Shown here: positions 11,633-23,318 of the stretch, piece after piece
How the letters are laid out: each line of letters begins with the position of its first letter
How positions within the stretch are numbered: the stretch's first letter is position 1
Assembly (NCBI GenBank): GCA_900660155.1
Contig: CABFPE010000051.1
Span: forward strand, 2,048,225 to 2,112,224
Origin: Hofstenia miamia
Lineage: Eukaryota > Xenacoelomorpha > Acoela > Hofsteniidae
Length of the DNA stretch: 64,000 nt
Direction of reading: 5' to 3'
Program-made: the position numbers and the translations under genes
Notes under the pieces: model-generated
The model's input: only the letters and a program-made list of their open reading frames with translations
What the model was told of the DNA's origin: nothing
Databases searched by the model: none

Positions 11633-14350
11633 CAGTGCCTTAAAATTCTTGTTGCTAATATTCAAGTTATAACGTCTATTTCAAAGCCTGAGTGGTCCCT
11701 ATAATGTCATTACGCGGGTTGATCGAAAACACGGTAATCATGGCGGAGTATTAATTGCTCACAAGGATAGCGATACACCGAAATATACTTTTCAGGAAAT
11801 AAATGGTTCTGAACTCTGTGATTTTGCTTGCGGAATCATATTAGGTTCTTCTAACTCTTAATGTCTTTTGATTACTCTATATCTGCCGCCAATGCTAAGC
11901 CCTTTTAATGTTGATAGTAACTCTCTTTCTCAGTCATTACAGTTTTGTTTAGAGAAGTTTAAAAAAACCAAGGAATCACATGGTTTACTTAATGGTGACA
12001 CTTTTAGTTGGTGACTTGAATTTTACAAAGACTGAATGGCGTATCTGGAGTTCTTCATATAATTATGAAACTGAACTGCTAGATATCTTATAGACTGTTG
12101 CTAATTTTACACAGCTTGTAACTCTGCCTATTTATTCCTCATTTTAGATGTCGTTCAATCCACAACATCTGACACAAATGAAATTATGGAAATTATTCAC
12201 AACGATATCCACATGCTATCAGATCATCATTTTGTTTTGGCTGATTATGTTTTAAATACAAATTCAGAAACCAATCACTTCAGTGGAATTTCGAAATATT
12301 CGTTTACGCTAGGCAACTATCATGGCTTAAATGAACTTATCAAAAACTGTACTCTAGTGGTCTTCTGATTCTAATGATATTGATATCGTTTTTGATACGT
12401 GGTATTCTCAATTTTATGATGCATTTGATATCACTGTTCCAAAGAAAAGATCTAATAGACAAAAATTACCTCAATATTATCACACACTGTGCATCAGTTA
12501 AATAAACTCAGTGCATTGAAACGGAGAAATGAGAAGAAGCCTCCATCTACTTATGATTCTCAGTTAGCCAAAGCTCAGCTTGAATTTCTAGACCTTGCAG
12601 TTTTAGACAAAATTTGTTTCTTTGATTCGCTTAAAAATATAACAACAGAAAGCGCCTTCCAATTTCTCAGATCTACCTCAACAGGAAGCAGCTTACCATC
12701 TTTCGTTACCATTGATGACTTAATTGCATATTCTGACTTGGAAAAAGCTGAATTATTCAATGTATATTTTGCGTCCACATTTTCCGGACCAGTGTCGTCT
12801 GATGTTTTTGTAAACACTTCCGACATTCCTGATATAAATATACATGATTTCTCTTTTACGGAGCATGACATATATAATGTGATTGTTATGCAAAGGTCGT
12901 CGTCGTCCAGGATAGCCTGTGATAGCTTTCCTTCCCTGGCTATTAATTTGTTGCACAATAATTCATGAGTAACACCTTCTCTTCAATTAGATAATTGACC
13001 AGTTTCCGAACATCTTGGAAAACAGCATTTGTCACTCCAATCTTCAAATCCGGCATGAAATCTAATTTCCGTAATTACCGCCCAATAACTATATTGCCGA
13101 GAGTTTTCCTGGTTTTTGAAAGACTGCTCTTCCAATTTTTGTACTCTAAACTTCAGTCGAAGTTATCAGCAAATCAACATGGGTCTAGAAGTGGCTGTTC
13201 TACTGTGACAAATTTACTAACGTATTTGGATGCCATTTATAACAACATTGATGCTGGTATGCCTTTCTGTTCCCTCTATTTTGATTTATGCAAAGCTTTT
13301 GATAAAGTTTCCCATCGCTTTTTAATTAAAAAATTAAAATTGTTTGGTTTGGATAAATATATAATTAGACTTTTTACCAGCTATTTGTCGAAAGGATTTC
13401 GCAGCCAATTGAAGTTACTAGTCGCATTCCCCAAGGCTGTGTTTTGGGGCCCATACTCTTTTTGGTTTTTATTGACGACCTATCACAGTCTTGTAATTCA
13501 TCATGTTGGCTGTTTGGCGACGACAACAAAATACTATTTACAAACCTCTCAAACACATCTGAAATACAGAAAAATATAAATGCATTTTGGCTTGGGGAAA
13601 AAGTGGCATGAGATTTAACTATACAAAATGTGAAGCCCTTCTATTAAAAAGTAGTAGAAGTTATACAGCTTGAGGAAAGTCTTATTGATTTTAAAGATTG
13701 CGTCAAAAATTTGGGTATATTTCTGGATTGTAACCTAAATTGGTCGAAACATTGCACAATTAAGCTGGAAAAAGCCGTCTTGGGTATATCCCAACTAACA
13801 TGCCGTTTCTAGCATCTTATATAGGAGCTGCGTATTGTCAACATTACTTTATGCTTCGCAGGCGTGGTGATCAAATCGAGGAATGCTTACCAAATTTGAA
13901 AAATTTTACAATCAAGCTTTAAAATGGATAACTGGACTCTATGAAGCCGACTATATCACTCGCCTCAATGCGTTGCCGTCTTTCCTATATCTTATCACCT
14001 ACAGTAACGGGATGTAACTTACTTAGCAGTAGTTTTGTTCAAGCCTCGTGTGGTTAGAAGTGAGTTTTGCCATGCAAAGTATTTTACTAGTTATTTCACT
14101 ATTAAACTATCTAATTCGAAATTCTGGCTCAAATATTTACGACAAGCCACATTTATTCAAAAAACAATTATATGATTATTTTCGCTGTAAAGTCAGCAAC
14201 TTCAAATTTGATCAACCCTGCACATGGATGTTATCCTGTCATGCAAAAATAGGTCCCTCGACATTTTTTCAATTATTTCCATGCATTTTTATATCCGTTT
14301 TCGTACAGTATTCCTTTGTTTTGTACCACATTATGGTAATTAATTACATA
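11633..14350 (+). pseudogene. LINE ORF2: APE endonuclease + reverse transcriptase
   Basis: ORF2 nicks the target and copies the element RNA. Endonuclease remnants: LKILVANIQ at the N-terminus, RKHGNHGGVLIAH, GDLNFTKTEW near 12008 (the GDxN motif) and LSDHHFVLADYV near 12215 (the SDH motif). Reverse transcriptase remnants at about 12995-13560: FVTPIFKSG..NFRNYRPITIL, LSANQHGSRSGCSTVTNLL, LYFDLCKAFDKVSHRFLIKK (first catalytic Asp) and CWLFGDDNKILF near 13504-13539 (the xxDD box). The C-terminal region from about 13580 to 14350 retains MRFNYTKCEALLLKS and NLGIFLDCNLNWSKH, as in CR1/Jockey-like elements. Many stops and frame changes break it. Confidence 0.85.
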
Positions 14351-14374
14351 TATAAACAATGTTTGTCAAAATGA

Positions 14375-15598
14375 TAAACTAGAAATCAACAACATTTTTA
14401 GTATTGGTACGTCCACCACCATATTGAACAATGATACGAATTCTATATTTTTGGTTACCTATCTTTAGTGGCGCAAAAACCTTTTATTTGTGACAAAAAA
14501 TCAATTCCTAATATTTACATTGCACATGAAATTGTTTAAAAATTCCTAATTTGCTTATTTCGTCTGATATGACAGTACATTAGAAGGCCTACATCACATC
14601 ATGATGCTTTAGATAACCGCAAGTATGTACTCCTTTGAAACAATATTTTCATCTCTAATCCGAAATAAATAAAAACATGGCTTATTTCATAATAAATTGA
14701 TGAATTCGATTCGAGAAACAAAAATAAGTGATAGGCACTGCAAGATAAATTAATATAGGATTAGTTTATATAGTAGTAAAACAAACTTTATGTGTGCACT
14801 GCAGTGAAGTAAATTCCGTAGTGTAGGTTTTAACACATGTCCACTCATCGGCAAAATAACGCACTCATCATGGAAAAAACACCAGTGTTAAAATATCATT
14901 TTCCATGCGTACTAAATGCGACCTCTTGCGGTTGAAATGTCAACACATTAAAATGAAGCATGGAGTGAAATAATCCAAGATTAGCAAAAATAATTTCGGA
15001 GCACAATTACTTATGCGCGAGAAGAATTACGTTCGCTAAATTTTACATAAATAAACAGAGTCTATGCTTGATATTCTATGTTGGCTTATCCATCCAGGGA
15101 TAAATTCTGCTGGATAAATCAAACGCTTTCTTAATTGAAGTCAACATGTTTTATGTACTTCAATCCCATTTATGACTCAATTTAAAACATTTACGCTATT
15201 CATGGAAAATTAATGTTACAATTCTCAAAGTTGAAATATTAATTCTACCACAAACTACAACCAATTTCAATGGCTTTTTATATTTCTTGGTGTGTAAACA
15301 TGATGCTAAATTTGTGCGAAGAGAAAAAATCTACATCAAGTATTAAAGTAAAATATTTTCATTAAATTATAATTGGTTAATGACATTATTTCTTAAAAAA
15401 TTAATTATTATTGCCAGTTGCGTATTCCATTATTGAAATTTTGTAAATGTTTTAATTTCAGATTTTTACTGTTTGCAAAAAATAAGTTTTACAATAATGT
15501 TATTATAAAAAATGAACAATATTTGACAATTAAGCAAAATCAAATGATACCTCTTTTGACAATAAATCTGATTTAGGAGGTTATTTTCAAAAAACTTC

Positions 15599-15600
<2 letters not shown>
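14375..15600. other. AT-rich DNA without recognised feature
   Basis: No gene, repeat ends or tandem array recognised between the LINE remnant and the microsatellite. Confidence 0.45.
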
Positions 15601-15632
<32 letters not shown>

Positions 15633-15716
15633 NNNNNNNNNNNNNNNNNNNNNNNNNNNNNNNNNNNNNNNNNNNNNNNNNNNNNNNNNNNNNNNNNNNN
15701 NNNNNNNNNNNNNNNN

Positions 15717-15751
<35 letters not shown>

Positions 15752-15855
15752 TATATAGTTTTATATATATATATATATAGTTAAATATATAGTTATATAT
15801 ATATTTATATATATATATAGATATATATATATATATATAATTATATATAGTTATA
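15601..15855. repeat. (AT)n / TATATAGT microsatellite around a gap
   Basis: Long AT arrays flank a run of 84 Ns; on the right they pass into imperfect ATATATAGTT units. The open frame that reads across it is an artefact of the repeat and the Ns. Confidence 0.95.
15633..15716. other. Assembly gap (84 N)
   Basis: Unknown bases inside the AT microsatellite. The irregular length suggests an estimated gap size. Confidence 0.99.
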
Positions 15856-15859
15856 TAGA

Positions 15860-16555
15860 TTAAAATTAAACTATATGGTTTGCTTGCTACATTTAATTTC
15901 ATTCAGCCCATAATCGGGAAAAGACAAAATTTGTTAGTCTTCCATAATAGCCAAATTTAAAGTTTCGCTTATACATTAGGCCTATATCCAGGGTGACTAT
16001 TATGTAAAATATGATAAATTATAGTGGAATTACAGGGTCGCCGCGAAAAAATTTTTAAAGGTGGGGCAAATAATGTTCTTGCAAGTTGACATTTTTAAAT
16101 CATGCTTTTGTTGAAAATATTTTAGTTCCAATCAACATTTCCTTTTGAGGAAATCTAATCAATTAATTGAAAGACAAAAAAGGAGATCAGATCTATTTGA
16201 TTATCCGATTTTGCTAAAACTTTTTAATCTCTTGTGTGTAAAAACATCCGAATATTGGTTTGAATATTTTCTATCAGTGATAGGAAGCATTTTATTTCAA
16301 ATTGATGGACTCTTTTAAAGAAAGACGCTATTTTCTAGATACTTGTAAGAAATACATATATATAGAATTAAAGTCACATTATAGACATGTCTGCGTTATC
16401 ATGTAAGTCTAAACGTACAAACTCAAAAAAAATTTAAGGAAAAAGAGGCGTTTATATTTTTAATGCAGGGGCATTTTGGCCTTCCGCCGCCTATAATATA
16501 TAAATCTATACACATTAGAACTGATAAATGGATATATGTATTTCATACATGTTCC
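15860..16555. other. AT-rich DNA without recognised feature
   Basis: A GC-richer patch near 16035-16075 and another near 16465-16490 could be old element ends, but I could not pair them. Confidence 0.4.
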
Positions 16556-16556
16556 A

Positions 16557-16705
16557 ATCAGTGGCACCCTTAGGGGGCGACCATCCCCCCCTTTTGGGGC
16601 CAGCTGCGAACACATAAAATCTCTTTTCCTCAAAATTGAAAATAGTTCACTTTAATTCAAGACATTATCAATCGATTTGCTGCTAAAAACACGATTTTTA
16701 AAGCA
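16557..16705 (+). mobile_element. Truncated hAT-type MITE, GGCGCGTTTAGG family
   Basis: It starts CAGTGGCACCCTTAGGGGG and matches 7231-7486 through GGGGCCAGCTGCGAAC and CAATCGATTTGCTGCTAAAA. The right half and right TIR are missing. Confidence 0.75.
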
Positions 16706-16709
16706 TACA

Positions 16710-18020
16710 GTTCAACGATAATTTAAATGTAACAAAATTTTAGACTAGCACAATGGATTGGTACAATACGTCATTTCTAGCTACGCCTCTTGTTTATGTC
16801 GACGGGTAGAGTCATGGGTCATAACTTTGACCCATTTCCAACTCTGTTTCAATTATATTGTAGATGCCTCCAAAAGTATTAAGGTTTAACAAAAATCTTT
16901 TGGTATATGTTACGTATAGATATTTTTCAATAAATTTCTGTCAATTGAAATAATATAAACTATATTTCCACTATAAGAACTCTGAATTTTACATTTCTGA
17001 CTTAAACTTTGTATTAAGCAGATGAACACCACTGGGTCTTGGACAGGGTTGGACCTACAATTTGTGTTATATGAATTGAAAATGAACGTTTTCCTTGATA
17101 ATAAAGTCGTAAATTAAAAATATATTCTGTTTCATGTGGAGGTTGTTTGGCAGATCAAATAGTCAGTTACTATGACATTTGTAACTAACATTCGTTAAAT
17201 GAACTCATCAGTTGAAAGTTGAATTCCTGTAAGCTTGCGACCCATTTTTAGTGATATATGGCAAAACATTACAGAGATAATAAACATTGGGAAAGATAAA
17301 AACAGCAATGCAACGGCTAAGTAAATCAGTAAATTTAGAGAAGCGTGCAGGAGAAATAAACACATAAGGAGTTGCTCTTTCACATCAAGTGTGACAGTTT
17401 TTGAAGTATGTCTCGATATCTTTTAAAAACACAATACAGCCTTCTCACAGTTTATCTCTTAACTTATCAACAGCCGAGCCTATTCTGCCGCACTAAATGA
17501 AATCAGGGTCCGTTTGTTATTTTTAAATGTTATGTTGAATCCAACGCGAAAATTAATAATTTTGACAAAATAAGCGTTCCTCTATAAAAATGGATATCAT
17601 TTGGCACCCATGTAACTTTATTAGGGGTCCACAGCCACATACAGAAAAATAGTGATTTGGAGGGGTCAACGGTGACACTTTGGTGATACACAGGCCAATT
17701 ATAATTCAGAACGATTTTCATTACTGAGATTGGAATTTTTACAGAAATTTGCACTATTTTCAAATACTAAAAGTAAAAATATTCATTTTTTGCTTAATTA
17801 TCTTAAAAAATATATATTATGAATTATATACTGATGTTCTATGAAAATTAATTGTCTAAATATTTCATTTGCATTAATTGAGTTTTCCTTCAAAATAAAG
17901 CACAATCATTTACTATATCTCTAAAATTAACAATTCCTCTACTATTTTATTAGTGATTTCTTGCGGAGGGTGGGGCTGGAATCCAGCTAAAAAATTAAGA
18001 GGAAATAAGGTCCATGGGCA
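16710..18020. other. AT-rich DNA, possible hAT 3' part
   Basis: Nothing certain. The text around 17600-17700 is GC-richer than its surroundings and precedes the hAT-like terminus at 18027-18041; it may belong to the same old element. Confidence 0.35.
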
Positions 18021-18026
18021 AAAAAG

Positions 18027-18041
18027 GTTGAGAAACACTGC
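18027..18041 (+). mobile_element. hAT-like terminal sequence
   Basis: GGTTGAGAAACACTG is the inverse of CAGTGTTTCTCAACC, a terminus I know from Charlie-type hAT elements. No opposite end was found, so only this right end of a probably truncated element is called. Confidence 0.45.
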
Positions 18042-18422
18042 TTGAAAATAAACATTGGCCTTCTCACTTCCCCGTGTACATAATTGTTCATCTACTCTAT
18101 ATAGTATTTTTTCGCAAGGTATATGTAGTATTCTGAAGCTTTCAAAAAAAATTGGTTTAAAATGACAATCATTTGCGATTTTGTATTGAAATGTGTTGTT
18201 AACGTAAGAACTGATTACATCTCAGTGGAAATTTCTACACTATTTCAAAACTACGGGTTGTTTTTGCCTTGTTGCTTCTATATTTTACTTGTAATTGAAA
18301 CCCTAGGTGAAGAATTATACTTGGCTTGAAATATTAAGATTCTAGTGGGTAGAAGATATTTGTACCGGTGTGCAGTGACCGTTTTATAGTTATACCCAAC
18401 CGGCTACCATTAGTTTGTCATT

Positions 18423-18741
18423 AGGACTCGGCAGTATTTCGGAAAAACCGAAAACGCGGTTTTCACTCAAATTGAAATTGAACCGAGAGAAAAAATGAAA
18501 ACCGAGTTCTCGGTTTTTAGCAGAAGAATGTTTTTCCAAGAAACGATGCAGGCTCCTTGGATCAAACGCCAAAATTCTTCCCAAGTGAAATTGTGTTTTA
18601 TTTGATTAACAACTTGATTTAGAGTTTTGAAAATTTAGTTTAAAAAGGTATGTTTCTCTTGAATAAAGTTTTCCAATACCAAAAGTACTTAGTTAAAAAA
18701 ACCGAAAAAGAGCTTATTTTTTGGAAACCGCCGAGCACTAC
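18423..18741 (+). mobile_element. hAT-type MITE, CTCGGCRGT family
   Basis: Left end AGGACTCGGCAGTATTTCGG and right end GGAAACCGCCGAGCACTA are imperfect inverted repeats. Identical 8-bp flanks TTGTCATT sit at 18415-18422 and 18742-18749. The interior is built of CCGAAA / AACCGAG motifs. The short open frames across it are by-products. Confidence 0.85.
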
Positions 18742-18849
18742 TTGTCATTCATTACTTGTTCTAGAGGCCGATGGTAAACCCAGCCGTGATCCGAATCGCG
18801 AATCACTGAAGATTGACTTTACGCCATGGTGAAAACCAAGAAAACTTAA

Positions 18850-19846
18850 ACTAAGCACTAAAAAATTTAAATTTAACCAATAAAATAAAAGTTAAAACAA
18901 ACGAAACTAAAAATAGTTATTTGAGTCAGAACGGCATTATAGTTGAGTGTGAATTTATGACGTCTGAAAAACTAAAACTAATTTTTTTTTAAATTTCGAA
19001 GCAAATCTACATTTTATCAATCATGGATCTTCGATATAAAAAAATTACTTTTCAATCTCTAAAATTGGCAATTGTGGAATATTTTTTCTGAAGTCAAGCG
19101 TGTTTTTACCCCATGTGTACCCACTTCCTTGCTCCATATCAACCCCGTCCCACCCTGTCACATGTGTTGACCAGCCTCACTTTCATCTCTGATAAAGTGA
19201 TGGAGTTTTTTTGCAGTAACTGGACAAAGCAGAAGCCTTCATTGAATAAGCTAACTTGGAAAACAGATTTCAAAATATGAATAACTTTATATTTCATTGT
19301 TTTGTATATAATGATTAAAATAATTTATTTTGTCATTTTCACGTGTTCAAAACAGGTTATAATATTAATTTTTACAACTTTTCTCAATCAGAACACTCCA
19401 AGCTGTTTTGGAATTGATGTAACACGGGTTGCAATTTTTGTTATGAAGGCAAGCGTTTTCAAGGATTATCGATGTCAATTATTTCTGTAGCGTGCTCACC
19501 GTGTTGTTGTGAAGACGGCCTCAGAAAATTAATCAAGATGCACAATAAACTGATTAAGTGTTACTTAGGCTGATGATTGTTTGTTGTATACATGTATATA
19601 TATGATTTTGTAATCTATGATGCGTTTTAAAAAAACCCAGCTCGGGGCATGTTGGCACGAAGTGTGCCACACGTTAATCATAAAACGAATTCTTGTAAAA
19701 CAATTATATATGAAAAATTTTCATTAAAATTATTGTCAACATTCAAATTAACGAATCATCATTTGCATATTCAAATATAGTTTCAGTTCATTAAAGCCAC
19801 TGATTATATTTTTTTTTAATTCTGATATCCTTAACAATATTATACA
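18850..19846. other. AT-rich DNA without recognised feature
   Basis: No gene recognised. A GC-rich patch at about 19637-19675 (CTCGGGGCATGTTGGCACG) is unexplained. Confidence 0.4.
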
Positions 19847-20156
19847 ATGGTTCGGAATTACATTCGAAAGAGTGATAGATCCAACTATTCAAATGAGCAG
19901 TTAATGGCAGCAGTCTTAGAAAATCTGCAGTAATTCACATTGTCTCTTATCGTACGCTCGCTCGTTATGTTCAAAAATTTCAGTTGAAAAAATTGGCTAG
20001 ATTCGTCCAAGGCAAGTTATCGACGATAAAATTGAGAATGACATAAAAGAATATGCGTTGAAACCTTCAAAGATATTCCATAAAATAACAGATTTGCGGA
20101 AGTTAGCATACCAAGTGGCTATAACAAATACATATAGAGAATATGACGTTCATCCT
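19847..20156 (+). pseudogene. pogo/psq-type transposase, N-terminal relic
   Basis: From ATG 19847 the frame reads MVRNYIRKSDRSNYSNEQLM, the start of a pipsqueak/CENP-B-type DNA-binding domain as in pogo- and jerky-like transposases. After one stop and a frame change come SYRTLARYVQKFQLKKL (the recognition-helix region) and RPRQVIDDKIENDIKEY, then ITDLRKLAYQVAITN, matching the segment that precedes the DDE core in these proteins. The DDE catalytic domain does not follow, so it is truncated as well as broken. It could be a relic of the autonomous partner of pogo-type MITEs like 26013-26462. Confidence 0.75.
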
Positions 20157-20159
20157 TTT

Positions 20160-20766
20160 TTTATTCTTTGATATTTTTGCATGATAGCGTTCATGATTAT
20201 TTCTCAATATCAATGTTTTGGTTATATTTTCATTGTGATATACATATTAGATTTATTGTATTTTTTGATGTAGATTGTGTAATGAAATAACCATGGTTGG
20301 CTTTTCTGTGTCAACACGCCCCAACATGGTGCAAGTTAGAACAGAAATTTCAAATCAAATTTGGCATTAGAATGATATCTTACCAGGGAAGCTCTAGTGC
20401 GTTTCATGTGAAAGACAATTTGCATTGTACACATAAAAAATTTCAAGGCTTTATTGGGAGTCATAAAGTCAGAAAATTTCAAAATGTGTGTCATGTTCCA
20501 ACAAGCCCCCTCCCCCCTATTAGCATCATGTTTATTAATAGATTCCTATTGGTAGAAATTATAGATTACATTTGAAAAATGATTCTGCATCTTCTAAGCA
20601 ATAAGGCATTCCAAATAATTGACAGTAATGGATTATGACAATTATCATATTACAACTATGAGGTAATAGTATATCGAAAATAGTTTTTGGAGTAAAGTTT
20701 TTTTAGTAGCGCAATTTGGACGGGTAGAACATATTCTGTAGCGCAATAAGGGATCGATGTCCACAC
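20160..20766. other. Unassigned DNA downstream of the pogo/psq relic
   Basis: An open frame at 20297-20575 has no recognisable domain. The patches CAACACGCCCCAACATGG (near 20310) and a CCCCCTCCCCCC run near 20506 resemble the patch at about 19650 loosely. It may be non-coding parts of the pogo/psq element. Confidence 0.35.
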
Positions 20767-20774
20767 GTGAATAT

Positions 20775-21080
20775 AGAATTGTCAACGAGCCGAAATTTTC
20801 AAGCTCGGCTCGGCTCGCCACATAGAAGCCTTCCATGAGGCTCGTTTTAGCTCGATAATTTTTTTTAAAAATATTGCGCTCTAAATTTTTTCATAGCTCT
20901 TTCTATATTTAATAAATATTTTAAAATATGATTATAAAAAGGCATATTGAATAAAAATAAGAAATGTTTGCATAATCAAACTAATAAGCAGAACTATAAA
21001 TTTGCTTGGCTTAATAAGGCTCGTTGTATATCCAATGAAGTGCTCAAGCTCGGCTCGGCTCTGCTCGTTGACAAATCTGC
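20775..21080 (+). mobile_element. hAT-type MITE, TTGTCAACGAGCC family, copy 1
   Basis: Ends AGAATTGTCAACGAGC and GCTCGTTGACAAATCT(GC) are inverted repeats. Identical 8-bp flanks GTGAATAT sit at 20767-20774 and 21081-21088. Subterminal CTCGGCTCGGCTC tandem motifs occur near both ends. The interior matches 22750-23069 in the opposite orientation. Confidence 0.9.
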
Positions 21081-21283
21081 GTGAATATGCACAAAGTCTG
21101 CACCTGATGCAATTAACGCAGAATTCCGGGAAAACAAGCAAATATTTGTTCAAAGGCCATAATACCGATGGAGAACTCTTGCGTTTTTTTGCACAATATC
21201 TTACATTACAATTGGGAAACTATCGTGCCCAGTAATTTTTTTCTATTTGAATTTGAATCATGATGATGACGCAGAGTGATTAA

Positions 21284-21825
21284 CCCTAGAACGGCCAACG
21301 TTGTTCCGACCTTAATCTGGCCAACGTGTGATTTTTGAAATCACACCGGTATTATGTTGTTATTATGTATAATTTTAACTTTTATAGCTCAAGATGTATA
21401 TATTTATCATTACTTTCGATAACCTGGTGTCATTTTATAAAATCTATGGAAGTTTTGCAAGAATTTCCTGAAGGATGTCATTTGTAAACAGTAAATGCCA
21501 CGTTTGCAAGATGTGTCTTTGCATGCTAAGGGCTTTGGTTCAACATTGGTTCTGTCTTGCCGTCCAATATTTAATGGAGGATTTTGAGACCACAAGTTTC
21601 CGTTCTCATCAATAAGGAAACTATCCTTTCATCATTGTCAGAGTCTTCCGAGCACTCACTGTCGATGTCGCCATGACGATCAATAAGTCCTGTTTCAGTC
21701 TCAATGTCAGATGCATCATTACCATCTTGGGCAAAATTGTCGTCACATTCTTCCTCTGAACATACTTCATCCTCTGAATCAAATTCTTCAATAATATTTG
21801 CGGCAGCTTCAACGCCATCCATCTT
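21284..21825 (-). mobile_element. Truncated piggyBac transposon
   Basis: TTAA at 21280-21283 is followed by CCCTAGAACGGCCAACG, a piggyBac-type target plus terminal repeat. A subterminal direct repeat GGCCAACGT recurs about 35 bp inside. On the minus strand, beyond it, lies the N-terminal part of a piggyBac transposase. Most of the transposase is missing between about 21410 and the terminus. The opposite terminus was not found; the right limit is the transposase ATG. Confidence 0.75.
21410..21822 (-). pseudogene. piggyBac transposase, N-terminal fragment
   Basis: From ATG at 21822 the protein opens MDGVEAAANIIEEF and is highly acidic (DSEDEVCSEEECDD, then DIETETG and CSEDSDNDE), typical of piggyBac transposase N-termini. 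After a frame change near 21605 it continues DENGNLWSQNPPLNIGRQDR, the conserved W..PP...GR..xN segment, then about 45 more residues to a stop near 21410. The catalytic DDD core is absent. Frame change plus loss of the core make this a dead fragment. Confidence 0.75.
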
Positions 21826-22230
21826 TGCCGGGTGGTCATGGTAATGGCATTTCTACAGCGATTCAGAATATCGACTGATTTGAAGCATGTGAACAACACA
21901 CAAACGCAGATTGGTCGATATTGGTAGTACAACATGACCATGAACAAAGTCACGAAACCATGTTGATTGAATGCCAGTAATTACGTAAGAATAGCACAAA
22001 GTATGTTAGGTGAATCCAAAAATTGAATAAATGGATCATTAAATATCCTAATTAATCATTACAAAATTGATCGCTTTTATCAATGTCGTTTGAACAGACA
22101 TGCTTCACTTAAGACAGGTTATAGTCGCTTTCATACCTATGGAAGACATATTTCAGAAAAATATATGTATGCTTTGCTTAAATTTACTTATGATACAAGC
22201 CAAATTGTAAATTATTAAAAACTTCCAGCC
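21826..22230. other. Spacer, possibly piggyBac 5' flank
   Basis: No second CCCTAGAA-type terminus was found, so I cannot say whether this is element or host DNA. Confidence 0.4.
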
Positions 22231-22417
22231 TAAGGCCCGAAACACACGGTGATTATTTCGGCGCGGAATAGTGAGATAATTGGTTGTATTGTATACAAGC
22301 AAATGATAATTTACCCGCGCATAAAATTTAATAGCGAACAAACAGTGAATAATTTAATCACAGTCAATTACCTCAAGAATTGCGCGCGGAAATAATCATC
22401 GTGTTTCAAGCCTTACT
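22231..22417 (+). mobile_element. Small MITE with ~36-bp imperfect TIRs
   Basis: The left end TAAGGCCCGAAACACACGG, continuing with TGATTATTTCGGCGCGG, pairs with the right end, where CGCGCGGAAATAATCATCG leads into TGTTTCAAGCCTTA. The 187-bp element has no coding content. A GG-starting TIR next to TAA/TTA hints at PIF/Harbinger, but the flanking triplets are not identical, so the superfamily stays open. Confidence 0.7.
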
Positions 22418-22749
22418 AAATGTCGCATGATTATTACACTTATATGTGCAAGTGGCAAAATTATAAGGAACATATATCCTAAGTCTGACTCAACGCAGAA
22501 GACATTTATGAATATGGGAATTTTTCTTCAAACAATGATCTCCTGCTTTATTGGGCGTAATTCCAAATTTACTGCACTCGCATTAAAAATCGATATAAAT
22601 CAATCTACTGAGGAATTAACGCCCCGAGAAGAAATCATATTAAATGATTAGCTCAACAATTAACTTCTGCGTCTGTGCGCTTTTCACTTTCCATGAACTA
22701 AATAAATACTATGTATATAAACTATTTAATTAATTTGTTAAATAAAACC

Positions 22750-23069
22750 AGACTTGTCAACGGGCCGAGCTTCTAACGAGCCGAACCAAGCTTCAGCACA
22801 GCATTTGATATTCAACGAGCCTTTATTAAGCCAAGCCAATTTATAGTTCTGCTTTTTAATTTGTTTCTGCAGATTTTCTTATTTTTTCATTCACTTTTAT
22901 AATCTTATTTTAAAATGTTTATTAAATAATAGAAAGAGCTGTGCAATAATTTCTCAGAACGCAATTTTTAAAAAAAAAATATCGAGCTAAAACGAGTCTC
23001 ATTGAATGGTTCTATGTGGCTATTCGAGCCGAGCTGAGCTTAAAAATTTCGGTTTGTAGACAAGTCTAG
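22750..23069 (-). mobile_element. hAT-type MITE, TTGTCAACGAGCC family, copy 2
   Basis: Ends AGACTTGTCAACGGGCCGAG and GACAAGTCTAG, with identical 8-bp flanks ATAAAACC at 22742-22749 and 23070-23077. It is inverted relative to copy 1 at 20775-21080, sharing CTAAAACGAG and TCGAGCCGAGC blocks. Confidence 0.9.
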
Positions 23070-23318
23070 ATAAAACCATACTTATCGACTAAATATTCTA
23101 CGAAAACTTAACTCCTTAAAGGCTATTATCCTAGAGTCTGCTGCAACTCTCATTACTGCATCTCCAGTGGAGCTATGTACGATTGCGGTTCGACATTTCG
23201 GTGGGAAATGCACTGCGAAAAATTGCATTGGAATTAAGACTTTTCACGGAATTACCTAACAGCAAGCATGATGTCATTAATAAATTTTTTCTCAAAATCT
23301 GATTACAATTGTAATAAG

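Larger units (their letters stand above)
10905..14350 (+). mobile_element. Decayed LINE (non-LTR retrotransposon)
   Basis: Two consecutive coding remnants on the plus strand: ORF1 (10905-11623), then an endonuclease plus reverse transcriptase ORF2 (from about 11633). The order and the single APE-type endonuclease place it among the Jockey/CR1-like LINEs, though I cannot fix the clade by eye. Both frames carry several stops and frame changes, so it is dead. The 5' limit is taken at the ORF1 ATG and the 3' limit where LINE-like coding fades, so both ends are approximate. No clear poly(A) tail or target duplication was found. Confidence 0.85.

Noticed and set aside
15597-15902. 101-codon minus-strand frame rich in Ile and Tyr
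   Set aside because: Translation of an AT microsatellite through an 84-N gap.
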